A DNA stretch of 62,667 bases from positions 1 through 62,667 of the forward strand of contig CANRVD010000008.1 in NCBI GenBank assembly GCA_947643145.1, read 5' to 3'. This stretch comes from an uncultured bacterium. Its GTDB lineage: Bacteria; Bacillota; Clostridia; Lachnospirales; Lachnospiraceae. Shown here piece after piece: positions 1-9,152 of this stretch. A program made the translations under genes and the position numbers. Below the pieces are notes generated by a model. The model was not told the DNA's origin. It saw only the letters and a list, made by a program, of their open reading frames with translations, and did not search any database. Each line of letters begins with the position of its first letter. Positions within the stretch are counted from its first letter, which is position 1.

Positions 1-562
1 TTTTAATTGCTTTAATATGTATTCCTGGCAGATGTAAAATCCTACGAAGTTTTGTTCCTAATATCATAAATGGAGCCATCCAGCAAATGTAATGGCAAAG
101 TGCCCGTTTACCAAATAAAATGGAGAGAATAAATATCAAACAAATAATTCCATAATAGATAACATAACTTTGTACGGAAGAAACGGAGATACCATTTTCT
201 GTTTCAAAGAAAAAATCTACTGCAATAATTTCCCCATTATGAAAATAACACACGCCGACTATGATTAGCCATATAAGCCATATTGCAAATTTAATATAGT
301 TTCGCCACCCCTGTTTTGGCTTTTTTTCATTGACTGCAAAAGCGCATTCCTGTAATCCCCCCGCCGGACAAAAATAGGAACAAAATAATCTGCCAAAAGG
401 AATAGACATCAAAAACATTAAAATAAAAACTATGAAACTCCCGTTGATTATTCCGTTCAATCCCGCGTTTATGATTAAGGCAGGGCTGAAATAGTATAAC
501 GTGACAGGAAACAGGAACAATGAAACGATAAGCAATAGCTTTCTTATTTGTTGTCTTTTCAA
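1..562 (-). CDS. NapH-like 4Fe-4S membrane protein (partial, C-terminus outside window)
   Basis: The minus strand is open from a TTG at 562 to the window edge. GGAGGG lies 7 nt upstream of this TTG; an in-frame ATG at 577 lacks a good ribosome site. The protein starts MKRQQIRKLLL and has hydrophobic segments near residues 7-23 and 35-55, then the motif CSYFCPAGGLQEC, then further membrane segments and LCHYICWMAP. Paired Cys-Pro motifs between membrane helices are typical of NapH/CcoG-type polyferredoxins, which move electrons at the membrane to a partner reductase. The partner is not in the window. The gene sits beside recombinase debris, so it may be cargo of the same element. The family call is solid; the partner and function are unknown. 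Confidence 0.7.
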   Translation of the reverse strand, partial: MKRQQIRKLLLIVSLFLFPVTLYYFSPALIINAGLNGIINGSFIVFILMFLMSIPFGRLFCSYFCPAGGLQECAFAVNEKKPKQGWRNYIKFAIWLIWLIIVGVCYFHNGEIIAVDFFFETENGISVSSVQSYVIYYGIICLIFILSILFGKRALCHYICWMAPFMILGTKLRRILHLPGIHIKAIK

Positions 563-584
563 AGTGATACCCTCCATTAAGCTT

Positions 585-635
585 GTATAATATATCAGAC
601 TGATATATTATACAGCGTTTGGTTTCAGATTGCAA
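585..635 (-). promoter_or_regulatory. Promoter with 29-nt perfect palindromic operator for the NapH-like gene
   Basis: On the minus strand, TTGCAA (630-635) and TATAAT (607-612) are separated by exactly 17 nt. Positions 585-613 form a perfect palindrome (14-nt arms around one central base) that begins at the -10 box and runs over the expected transcription start. This geometry is classic for a repressor site. TetR-family regulators often bind dyads of this kind, but no regulator gene is visible here, so the binder is unknown. Confidence 0.8.
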
Positions 636-657
636 CTGATTATAAAAAACTTTCACC

Positions 658-859
658 CAATTTTCACCATTCCGAAAGACGGTATGACGGTAATACCAAA
701 TATATCAGCAAGCGGAAACTTACCAGAGAAATGGCAGAGGCATTTGTGGAAAAGGTAAGCGTATATGAAAATGGGAAACTGGAAGTGCATTTGGTTTATG
801 ATGATGTGCTGAAAGAATTGTTGGATTTGCGTACAGAAAGGGGAGGCATCAATGGATAA
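658..859 (+). pseudogene. C-terminal remnant of a large serine recombinase
   Basis: This frame reads SERRYDGNTKYISKRKLTRE and continues as a helical tail (MAEAFVEKVSVYENGKLEV, then LVYDDVLKELLDLRT) ending with TAA at 857. It matches the end of Tn4451/TndX-type large serine recombinases, where the last domain reads 'AFVEKVxVY...'. It has no start codon and no catalytic part. It overlaps the ATG of the next recombinase (ATGGATAA), the usual arrangement of tandem recombinase genes in clostridial integrative elements. It is a relic of a mobile element. Confidence 0.65.
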
Positions 860-1872
860 AACAGTAATTGCCATATATCTCCGGCTGTCCAATGAGGATA
901 AAAATAAAGGTAAGTTTTGCGGAAATCACCAGACAGCTTAATGATGAAGGGATACCGTCAATGGCCATGTACCGCATACAGAAGAATGACGGCTATAGGA
1001 ACAGGCATCCCCATGTAAAGGTTATGCTGTGGAGCGCATCATCCATAAGGGATATGCTTACGGATGAAGTGTATCTGGGACGGCTGCTGTGGAACCGGAC
1101 AAAATGCGGGATGGACACCAATAAAAAGATAGTACCACAAGAGAGGGAAAACTGGATTATTGTAGATAACCACCATGAGCCGCTGGTATCACAGGAACTG
1201 TTTGACAAGGCAAGCAGCAGGGTTTCCCATGATGGTGTAAAAGGAAAAAGAATGAAAAGGAGAAATTCATTTTTTATCTGTGGGCATTGTGGAAAAGTTA
1301 TGCAGCTCCGGGTTAAATCAAGGAACCGTTATTATTGCAACAGCCGTACCCAGCAGAGGGAAAACGCCTGCCAGAAAGCCAATATCTGGCAGGAGGATTT
1401 AGAGAACGCCGTACTGTGTCAGGTAAGAAATATGGCAGATGTAATGATGGAACAGAGGACCGCAAGAAAGGATTCTGGCAGGGATGAAAGAAAAGCAGTC
1501 CTTGAAAAACTGATTGCCGACAGTGAGAGGGAAATGCAACAGTGGAAAAATACAAAGTTATCCCTTTATGAGCAATACAAAGCCGGTTCGCTTAGCAGGG
1601 AAGGGTATATAGGGAAAATCGAAAGAGGCAAGAAAAGGCTGGAAGAATTGGAGAGGATTAAAGATGACGCACTGGAAGAATTGGAAAATCTGCGGAGTAC
1701 ATCAGATGACACTGTGGTTTGCGATGCAGATTTGCAGGAAATTTCAGCATTGGACAATTTTGATTTGGATAGGTTCAAGTTGCTGATTGAGAAGGTTATT
1801 GTTTATGGGGAGGATGAGATAGAGATTGTCTGGAAAGTGGATGATCCATTTGCAAGGATAAAGGGGCAGTAA
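852..1872 (+). pseudogene. Large serine recombinase with catalytic domain deleted
   Basis: Translation from ATG 852 gives MDKTVIAIYLRLSNEDKNKG, the true start of a serine recombinase (the YLRLS motif precedes the catalytic Ser). The frame then stops at 942. In the +1 frame the protein resumes at VSFAEITRQLNDEGIPS, the recombinase domain, and runs to 1872. It keeps the zinc ribbon (ICGHCGK, then YYCNSRTQQRENAC) and a long coiled coil. About 120-150 residues holding the rest of the catalytic domain are missing, together with a frame change at about 900. The product cannot recombine DNA. It overlaps the preceding recombinase fragment by 8 nt. Confidence 0.8.
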
Positions 1873-1904
1873 AGAGTCATTTCATTTTGTGGGATTTACT
1901 GGTA

Positions 1905-1943
1905 AAATAAGAGTTATAGGCACGGTGTCTATAGCTCTTATTT
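1905..1943 (+). terminator. Hairpin downstream of the recombinase
   Basis: Arms 1905-1919 and 1929-1943 pair at 14 of 15 positions (AAATAAGAGTTATAG against CTATAGCTCTTATTT) with a 9-nt loop. The 3' end is TTATTT rather than a clean T run, so termination may be weak or bidirectional. Confidence 0.5.
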
Positions 1944-1992
1944 GCTAGAGTAATATGTTTTGATTTAATGAAAAATATATTGAGGAGGGAAA

Positions 1993-2682
1993 ATGGAACG
2001 CAAAGAAAATGATTATAGAAAAATATGTTTCTATTGTGCATCTGTATATGAGGAAAAAGATAAAGAAATATTGACTTGCCCTGTTTGTGGTAAAACCATA
2101 CATTTATCAGAGTATGAAAAAGTAATGAAGAATATTAGGCAGGCTGTTTTTCGGGGCTGGACATGCCGTATAGAATATGAGCATGAAGATGATGGCAGAC
2201 GCTATTATACAGAGCAGTGTGGGGAAATATTAAATTTTGTTGCATTAGCCATTGCAAGTGGAATAATAGGAAACTTGTCAACCGATGTTGTTAAAAAAGT
2301 TTTCAGTAAAATTGCTTCATATCTTCGACAAAGTAAAAAGAATCATGAGGATGATGTATTAACCAGTTTTTTGGAATCATCAGAAAAAATAAATAAGTTT
2401 GCGGAGTATATCAGTGTATATTATGATGAGTATGATGGAGCAGACACTAAAACTAAAAATGCAATTTTGGAAGAAGTGTTTGTAGAACATACATCTCATA
2501 TTATAGATGGATTGATAAAAATGAAACATCAAGGAATAAACATAGATAAAGTGCTGGAAGATAGTCCACATTCAAGGGAGGAAATGATGAAAATGGTTTT
2601 AGACATACAGGATAAGGTAAAAGTTGAAAAATTAGAGCAAAAGGATTTTGCAGGTTTTTGGGATAAAGTGGATGATATGTAA
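1993..2682 (+). CDS. Zinc-ribbon protein of unknown function
   Basis: 229 aa, ATG after GAGGAGGG. Residues ~11-32 carry two CxxC pairs (CFYCASVYEE and CPVCGKTIHL), a zinc ribbon. A short hydrophobic stretch follows at ~75-90 (FVALAIASGIIGNLSTDVVK), then an acidic helical region to the C-terminus. I recognise no family. It lies between recombinase debris and a nuclease/NTPase in an island with restriction-modification remnants, so a defence or cargo role is possible. That is only a guess from position. The AT-rich base use matches the following NTPase gene and differs from the GC-richer recombinase fragment. Confidence 0.6.
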   Translation: MERKENDYRKICFYCASVYEEKDKEILTCPVCGKTIHLSEYEKVMKNIRQAVFRGWTCRIEYEHEDDGRRYYTEQCGEILNFVALAIASGIIGNLSTDVVKKVFSKIASYLRQSKKNHEDDVLTSFLESSEKINKFAEYISVYYDEYDGADTKTKNAILEEVFVEHTSHIIDGLIKMKHQGINIDKVLEDSPHSREEMMKMVLDIQDKVKVEKLEQKDFAGFWDKVDDM

Positions 2683-2766
2683 ACAGATTTAACAAATAAA
2701 ATTTCATGGTTGTTAAATTCGATTCTATAAAATTTGGTGTTGATTTATTAGGGGAGGATATCATAT

Positions 2767-4995
2767 ATGAATGAAGCAAATTTGGAACAAAGAATCGTAT
2801 TAGAAATAAGAAAACATTTTCCATTTCTAAAAAAAGAAGATATTACACTTCAAGAATCTTTCAGTATTAGACTTGGTCATAAGAAACATGTGATTAAGGG
2901 AAGAGCAGATGTAATGATACAGCATGATGGGAAACCATTAGCAATTTTTGAACTCAAGGCTCCAAAAATTGAATTGACAATTGATGATTATGAACAATGC
3001 GTATCTTATGCCAGGCTTACAGAACCTATAACGCCTCTTTCAATTATTAGTAATGGAAAAGAAGCTGTGGTTTTGAATACATATACAAGAGAAGTGGTTG
3101 ATGTTGATTATGCAAACGAAGAAGCTTTTAATAAACTAATAAAGAATATGGGTTCTATTGCTGAATCACAGTTAAATTCCGCTATAAATATTCTGCTTGG
3201 AAATAGTAAAGAAATTTGGAATAAAACAATACATGAGATTAATGAGTCGGGGTTTTCAAATATTACCAGTAGAATTTTGAATTTAGAATCTCCCATTTGT
3301 GAAGAGTTTAAAATAGAACGGAATATTGTGAATGAATTGTTAAAACAAATATATATGGATTCATTACTGATATTTACGGGAGAACCGTCTTCTGGAAAAA
3401 CAAATGTTATTTATCAACTATGTCAATTAGCTGAGAAAAAAGATGGATTTATACCGATCTATATTAATTTGGAGGAACCTAAAAGCATTTTTCAGTATTT
3501 AGCTGATAAATTTTCAGGGGTATTATATACGCCTGTTTCAAAAGACGAGTTTAGATATTGGTTGATTAATGATTTGCTCATAAATCCAGAGCGTAGAGTT
3601 GTTTTTATATTAGATAATATTAGTTCATCTATTGAAACTGATTGGGAAGAAATATACGAATTAATAAAGATATTTTTTCTGTATTATTGGTAATGAATGA
3701 ACAGATATATGATGATGTAAAAAAGATAAAAGGGAAAAATAGATTAAATTCAATTGGAAAAGCAAAACATTATACATTGTCTTTTTTGTCAGATGAGGAA
3801 TTTTGCAGGGCACGTCAGATGCTTTATGATGACTATAAACTTTGTATTTCCCATGGAGGGGAATATAATCCGGAATACCGTAAACCAGATGTACTCAAGA
3901 TGTATGCGGCCTATGCAAAGAATATGCATTTAGATAACGATACTGGCGTATGTATACCTGGTATATTGAATATTAACATTCTCTTATCTGTTTGGAAGAA
4001 TATTGATGATAATATACGAATGGGATATCGGAAATTAGCTAAATTTATTATTAATCAAGGGGATAAGGATAAAAGTATAGAAAAAAATTTTGGGCATATA
4101 AAAAAAAATTTGGTCATATAATAGTGGGATTTTATTTTGTAACAGCAGTGATTTGAAAAATAAAGACATACAGGTTTTGTTGGAAAGAGGTTATATTAAA
4201 AGAGAATATTTGAATAATGGAGAGAGTTTTATTTATCCTGCGTTGCTAAATGCAATGCCAGTTGCGGCGGCTTATGAGATCATGGACATAGTGCTGGATC
4301 AGTCGGATGATGACGAACTATACGATTCTCTTATTCGGTATAGTCAGCTATTTCCTTATCCTGATTTGACGGCAGCTCTGATGATATCATTTATGTCGGA
4401 AAGGAATGTATTTTTTATAAACCGAATAATAGAAAGATTATATTATGATAAACCTACAATTGATTATTCCGCTCCTAAGCGTGTATTGATAAAAATGGAA
4501 AAAGGAATTTTTGACATAGACTTTTCAAAACTTCCTTGTATTGAAACTGAAGAAGATGAAGGGGGTCTTTTGGGAAATACTTTACCTTGGCTAATATTAT
4601 CTGATTTGTTGGCTACACCATTTGGTACAGAAGATGGAGATTTGAGCCCATGGATTGGAATGATTAAAATGGTAGGATCATTTAAAAATGTACTATTACG
4701 AGTTGCCAATATTCCATTTGATAGAATTACGGGATTTCATGTCCATTCTTTTCCTAATAAAATCGAAGTGGTTTGTGGGAAGATGGGGATTATAGAACCA
4801 ATAACATATGCTATGCAAATTGGTTTTTGGAAAGTACCAGAGCATATGATAGAAATAGTTAGATGGGCTATTGAAACAGAAAATGTACCTCTAATAATGC
4901 GATTATTGAGTATTTCACTTGATACATTTAGGGAAGAAGATAATGAATATATTAATGAAGCAAGGAATTTATTGAAAAGAAGAAATAGTGGTTAA
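2767..4995 (+). pseudogene. HsdR_N-type nuclease fused to P-loop NTPase, two frameshifts
   Basis: Starts at ATG 2767 after GGGGAGGAT. Residues ~30-95 resemble the HsdR/type I restriction R-subunit N-terminal nuclease fold: RADVMIQHDGKPLAIFELKA keeps the D...E-x-K pattern. A P-loop follows (GEPSSGKTNV, about residue 205) and then a Walker B-like strand (RRVVFILDN, about 277). The frame breaks at about 3665-3680: YELI continues as NKDIFSVLLVMNEQIYDD in another frame to 4121. A second break falls at the A9 run near 4095-4105, after which the original frame resumes (NSSDLKNKDIQVLLERGY) to 4995. The joined protein would be ~740 aa. Nuclease-NTPase fusions of this kind occur in anti-phage systems. 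Sequencing error in the homopolymer is an alternative for the second break. Confidence 0.65.
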
Positions 4996-5612
4996 GAGAA
5001 ATAAACAACTTTGGATTTAAATGATTAGATATAGAGATTAACAAAATACAGAGTTTAATATGGCAGCAGGAACTACTAATATTGGATTTGAAGAAAAGAT
5101 ATGGCAGGTAGCAGATAGATAAGTTACGCTCTAACATAGGTGCGGTAGAATATAAGCATGTGGTCTTAGGACTTATATTTCTGAAAAATGTATCAAATTC
5201 TTTTGAGGAAAAGTATCAAGTTTTGCTGGAAGAAGGATTTTAATGATGGAAAAATAGAAGAAAAATATGGGAGTGATATATATTGGGAAAGGGTAATGAT
5301 ATAGGAGGAATCTTGGGAAGATGATTCAAAAAATATCAATAATTTTTTATTCCTTACTTGACACAAGCAGATTATTTTATTCTGCATACCGTTACTGAAT
5401 GGAAAAATGAACTTAATATTGCCAGCTTCTTTGAATAATATTCTGCTCAAATTAACTGGTGAGTTTGGGGCGTGTATTGTAGTTTTTTATATTTGCTATT
5501 TCAGGATTGTAAGTGTTATGAGTAGACGTTATATATATCCCTCTGATTGAAAGCCGCCAAAGTAATTAAATCAGCCACAGCAATAGATAATCAAAGAGCA
5601 ACAGCCCTTTGA
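4996..5612 (+). pseudogene. hsdM: hsdM (type I DNA methyltransferase) N-terminal remnant in decayed DNA
   Basis: ATG 5060 opens MAAGTTNIGFEEKIWQVAD, the hallmark start of type I modification subunits. A tandem GATA duplication at 5114-5120 shifts the frame, and the +1 frame continues KLRSNIGAVEYKHVVLGLIF, then LKNVSNSFEEKYQVLLEEGF, before a stop at 5241. After that only scattered similarity remains and no methylase motifs are present. The rest of this 600-nt stretch has no supportable gene. Together with the HsdR_N protein upstream it marks a former restriction-type locus. The stretch ends where GC-richer conjugative-element scraps begin at about 5610. Confidence 0.75.
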
Positions 5613-5613
5613 A

Positions 5614-6020
5614 TTATAAATGCAACTGTAAACCATGTACTGCCCTATGTGGGAGAAACTCCAAGTCCGCAAACAGATTATCAAGGGGAGAAGGTCTGTT
5701 GTCCTCCTCGTCCTCAATGGCTGCGGCTCTGAGCATTTCCATTACCATTGCAAAGTTTTGTTCCTCCTCCGGCGCTTCGTAGTGCAGATAGAACACAAGA
5801 GCCAAGAGCAGCATAGAAGCTGCCGTACCCCAAAAGGGATCGTTTGACTGTGAGCCTTTCGGCGTGGTGCTTTTGAAAAGGTTGGTAACAAGACGCTGAA
5901 TGTCGTTAAATCGCCCTGCGGCTCAGCGTCCACAAGGAGTACCTTTTTCCCCTGCATAGCAAGACTGATACCGAGATTGACTGCCGTTGTGGGAAGCACT
6001 AAGGCTACGGTGAGCTGCAC
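5614..6020 (-). pseudogene. Fused scraps of VirD4/TraG coupling protein and ParA ATPase
   Basis: Reading the minus strand, ~6000-5901 gives TTAVNLGISLAMQGKKVLLV, then DAEPQGDLTT, a ParA/Soj segment. Its P-loop is corrupt (VLPTT where GVGKTT is expected). At about 5902 the sequence switches frame to DIQRLVTNLFKSTTPKGSQ, then NDPFWGTAASMLLLALVFYL, then HYEAPEEEQNFAMVMEMLRA, ending near 5620. The latter is the VirD4/TraG-type coupling ATPase of Tn1549-like integrative elements. Neither part is functional. The precise join suggests deletion between two genes of one element. No clear gene was seen at 6021-6212. Confidence 0.75.
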
Positions 6021-6212
6021 CGTATCATAGGGATTTCACCTCTGCCGGGTTCTCTGCCAGCCGCTTACGGAAGTATCATTATCATTCTGACTGTCATTGC
6101 CAAGCTCGGTAGCAATCCGAGTTTCAGGACGGGAGTTCTCGCTTGCTCTCACAAAAGAGAGGTTATGGCGTACCCTCCTTCGGGCTATCATCAGAAATAA
6201 AGTCTATCCTAT

Positions 6213-6392
6213 TCAAATATAACGCACAGTAATGTGCTTCCTGCGAGCTTTCGTGATTTTAATAAGTACATCGTCTACTGCGTCCGTGTATCTGCCTTGT
6301 GCGATAAGGCTGTTTTTTAGTTCAATTAAAGAACTGATTACCTGAGTGCGTTCCTGCTCGGTTAAATATATATGAAAATCCTTTTGCTTCAT
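6213..6392 (-). CDS. Small conserved integrative-element protein, function unknown
   Basis: 59 aa, MKQKDFHIYLTEQERTQVIS onwards. The start at 6392 is chosen because AGGAGG lies 8 nt upstream; a GTG at 6401 is too close to that site. I recognise this as a small helical protein repeatedly found in Tn916/Tn1549-type elements of Firmicutes, but no function is known to me. It appears intact although its neighbours in the element are broken. Confidence 0.6.
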   Translation of the reverse strand: MKQKDFHIYLTEQERTQVISSLIELKNSLIAQGRYTDAVDDVLIKITKARRKHITVRYI

Positions 6393-6460
6393 CTGCTGCA
6401 CCTCCTGATACCCTTATTATACGGAAAAAGGGCAAAAAGAAAAGGATACGGTTTATAGGC

Positions 6461-6494
6461 AAAAAATAGAGCCTCAACCATACGATTGAAGCTC
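6461..6494 (-). terminator. Intrinsic terminator downstream of lysS
   Basis: On the minus strand, GAGCTTCAA and TTGAGGCTC form a hairpin (6469-6494, one mismatch) followed by TATTTTTTG. It lies 150 nt past the lysS stop and just before the small element gene, so it probably ends the greA-lysS transcript or insulates the element. Confidence 0.65.
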
Positions 6495-6643
6495 TGCTTT
6501 CGTTGTCGTAAATATCTCTTATTTTTCTGTCGTAAACGGCTATAACCGCCCATTCTACAAGGCTTTTTTACCGTTTTTACAATGTAGCCATTGGATTAAC
6601 GAAACCCGGCAAAAGCTGTCAAAACCCCGTTATTTTCTGTCTA

Positions 6644-8137
6644 TCAGTCCGAGAGGGGCTTCATCGTCGGGAACAACAGCACGTCCCTTATGGCAGGTGA
6701 ATTTGTCATCATCATTACCATTCGGTCAATTCCAAATCCAATTCCTCCGGTTGGTGGCATACCTACACTTAGTGCATTTAGGAAATCTTCATCTGTGTGG
6801 TTTGCTTCATCATCACCTGCTGCAAACGCTGCTTCTTGTGCCTCAAAGCGCGCTCTTTGGTCAATTGGGTCATTTAATTCTGAGTAAGCATTTGCCATTT
6901 CCCAACCATTCATAAAGAACTCAAAGCGTTCCACATATTCAGGATTTTCAGGTTTCTTTTTGGTCAAAGGAGAAATCTCAATTGGGTGGTCCATTACGAA
7001 AGTAGGCTGGATTAAGTGTTCCTCTACATATTCTTCAAAGAAGAGGTTTAAGATATCTCCCTTTTGATGCCTGTCTTCGAACTCGATATGATGTTCCTTT
7101 GCAAGTTTCTTTGCTTCGTCAGTGCCTTTAATCTCGTTAAAGTCTACACCTGCATATTTTTTAACAGCGTCTACCATCGTAATGCGTTCAAATGGCTTAG
7201 ATAAATCCATCTCATATTCACCATAAGTCAGAATCTCAGAACCAGTTACTTCTTTTGCTACATAGCGGTACAAATTTTCTGTTAAATCCATCATACCGTG
7301 ATAATCTGTATATGCCTGATATAATTCCATCAAAGTAAATTCAGGATTGTGTCTTGTGTCAAGACCCTCGTTTCGAAAAACGCGTCCGATCTCATACACA
7401 CGTTCCATACCGCCGACAATCAGACGTTTTAGGTACAATTCTAATGAAATACGTAACTTTAAATCTTCATCCAGTGCATTAAAGTGTGTTTCAAACGGTC
7501 TTGCAGCGGCACCACCTGCATTTGATACAAGCATAGGTGTTTCTACTTCCATAAATCCCTGATCATCCAAATACCGGCGGATGCTGCTAAGTACTTTAGA
7601 GCGTTTGACAAAGGTATTTTTTACCTCCTCATTCATAATCAAATCTACATATCTTTGACGGTATCTCATATCAGTATCGGTTAGGCCGTGGTATTTTTCC
7701 GGTAGAATCTGAAGGCTTTTGGATAGGAGAGTAACTTCCTCTGCATGGATGGAAATTTCACCTGTCTTTGTTGTAAAGACTTTGCCCTTAATGCCTAAAA
7801 TATCTCCAACATCATACTTTTTAAAATCCTTGTAACTGTCTTCACCAACACAATCCCTTGCTACATATGCCTGAATCTTTCCCTTTAAGTCCTGAATATT
7901 ACAAAAAGATGCTTTTCCCATAACCCTTTTAAACATCATTCTTCCGGCAACAGATACAGTCTGTCCCTCCAGTTCATCGTATTGCTCCTTAATCTCTGCC
8001 GAATGGTGTGAAACATCATATTTTGTAATCGTGAAAGGGTTTTTTCCTTCATTCTGTAAGTTTTCTAGTTTTTCTCTTCTGACCTTTAAGAGAGCATTTG
8101 TATCCTGCTCCTTCTGTGGTGCTCTTTGCTCTGTCAC
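6644..8137 (-). CDS. lysS: Lysine--tRNA ligase, class II
   Basis: 497 aa, normal length. Cytoplasmic enzyme that charges tRNA-Lys. An N-terminal OB-fold anticodon domain (VSVAGRMMFKRVMGKASFC) is followed by the class II core: motif 1 region (RRYLDDQGFMEVETPML), motif 2 (YEIGRVFRNEGLDTRHNPEF) and motif 3 (GIGFGIDRMVMMM), ending at RDVLLFPTMKPLSD. The start is GTG with AAGGGAG 9 nt upstream. It follows greA by 20 nt, so the two are co-transcribed, a common greA-lysS order in Clostridia. The island remnants begin just past its 3' end. Confidence 0.97.
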   Translation of the reverse strand: MTEQRAPQKEQDTNALLKVRREKLENLQNEGKNPFTITKYDVSHHSAEIKEQYDELEGQTVSVAGRMMFKRVMGKASFCNIQDLKGKIQAYVARDCVGEDSYKDFKKYDVGDILGIKGKVFTTKTGEISIHAEEVTLLSKSLQILPEKYHGLTDTDMRYRQRYVDLIMNEEVKNTFVKRSKVLSSIRRYLDDQGFMEVETPMLVSNAGGAAARPFETHFNALDEDLKLRISLELYLKRLIVGGMERVYEIGRVFRNEGLDTRHNPEFTLMELYQAYTDYHGMMDLTENLYRYVAKEVTGSEILTYGEYEMDLSKPFERITMVDAVKKYAGVDFNEIKGTDEAKKLAKEHHIEFEDRHQKGDILNLFFEEYVEEHLIQPTFVMDHPIEISPLTKKKPENPEYVERFEFFMNGWEMANAYSELNDPIDQRARFEAQEAAFAAGDDEANHTDEDFLNALSVGMPPTGGIGFGIDRMVMMMTNSPAIRDVLLFPTMKPLSD

Positions 8138-8157
8138 TGTTCTATTCTCCCTTCATT

Positions 8158-8649
8158 TTAAAGCATTGCTGATTTTTGAATTTCTAAAATTTCATATTTG
8201 ACCATTTCACCGGTTGGTGATTCTACTTCAATTGTGTCTCCGACTTTGGAACCAATCAAAGCAGCTCCGACTGGAGATTCATTGGAAATTTTTCCATTCA
8301 GGCAGTCTGCTTCTGTAGAACCAACGATTTTGTATTCCATTTCATCGTCAAATTCAACATCTTTTAAACGAACGGTACAGCCTACATTAATGGTATTAAC
8401 GTCTACTTCTTCTTCAATTACGACTTCTGCATTTTTTAATATATTATCAATTTCTTCAATACGGAGTTCTATATCACGCTGCTCATCTTTTGCTGCATCA
8501 TATTCTGCATTTTCGGATAAATCGCCCTGTTCTCTGGCTTCCCTTATTTTGTCAGCGACTTCTCTACGTCTGTTTACCTTTAAATCCTGTAATTCATCCT
8601 CTAGCGCTTTTAAACCTTCATAGGTTAAAATGTTTTTCTTTTCTGCCAT
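8158..8649 (-). CDS. greA: Transcription elongation factor GreA
   Basis: 163 aa, normal length. It rescues backtracked RNA polymerase by stimulating transcript cleavage. The N-terminal coiled coil has the acidic tip (ENAEYDAAKDEQ, residues ~48-59), and the C-terminal FKBP-like domain contains TVRLKDVEFDDE and SPVGAALIGSKVGDTIEVES. GGAGG lies 8 nt before the ATG. First gene of the greA-lysS unit. A family A repeat is inserted about 130 nt upstream, between this gene and the chemotaxis receptor gene. Confidence 0.97.
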   Translation of the reverse strand: MAEKKNILTYEGLKALEDELQDLKVNRRREVADKIREAREQGDLSENAEYDAAKDEQRDIELRIEEIDNILKNAEVVIEEEVDVNTINVGCTVRLKDVEFDDEMEYKIVGSTEADCLNGKISNESPVGAALIGSKVGDTIEVESPTGEMVKYEILEIQKSAML

Positions 8650-8779
8650 TTTTTAATCCTCCAATTTCTTCTATGTTTTGCATATCTTACTGCTGGAAAA
8701 AATATGCTGCATATCATTTCATTATAACGTATCTTCGAAAGACCGTCAACTAAATGCTTTTTTGACAGAGCAACATAAT

Positions 8780-8930
8780 GATTTGTAGTTACTATTCTCT
8801 GAAATCAGCGTGTAGGCTGTTCTAAACATCATAAGAAAAACAAAAGCTGCTGGTTTTGCAGCGCCAGACGGCATAGCCAGATGGTTTTTCGCATGATATT
8901 TAGAATTGCCGTGAATAGTAACGATTTGTA
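8780..8930. repeat. Family A miniature element, 135 bp, with 8-bp target duplication
   Basis: GTTACTATTC (8788-8797) and GAATAGTAAC (8913-8922) are perfect terminal inverted repeats. GATTTGTA occurs immediately outside both ends (8780-8787 and 8923-8930), an exact 8-bp direct repeat as left by transposition. The interior contains smaller complementary stretches and no ORF. The remaining 8650-9095 intergenic DNA shows no gene. Confidence 0.8.
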
Positions 8931-9095
8931 AAAACTAAAATGGTTAGAATTCTGTATTATTCGCAAAGAAAATTGCATGTTCATTTCCTAATTGACTATG
9001 TCAACGCAGGTATGGATGAAAGCCATGATTTTCAAAACATATTCTTGCAGGGCATATAATGGTCAAGGAAAGTATAGAGAAACAGAAGAAATGTA

Positions 9096-9128
9096 TAAAA
9101 GAGCAGAACCAAATCAAGGTTCTGCTCT
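9096..9128 (-). terminator. Terminator of the chemotaxis receptor gene
   Basis: AGAGCAGAACC (9100-9110) and GGTTCTGCTCT (9118-9128) pair perfectly over 11 bp with a 7-nt loop. On the minus strand the hairpin is followed by TTTATAC, 25 nt past the receptor stop codon. Confidence 0.85.
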
Positions 9129-9152
9129 AAGTAATCTTCTTTTTGATTTATA

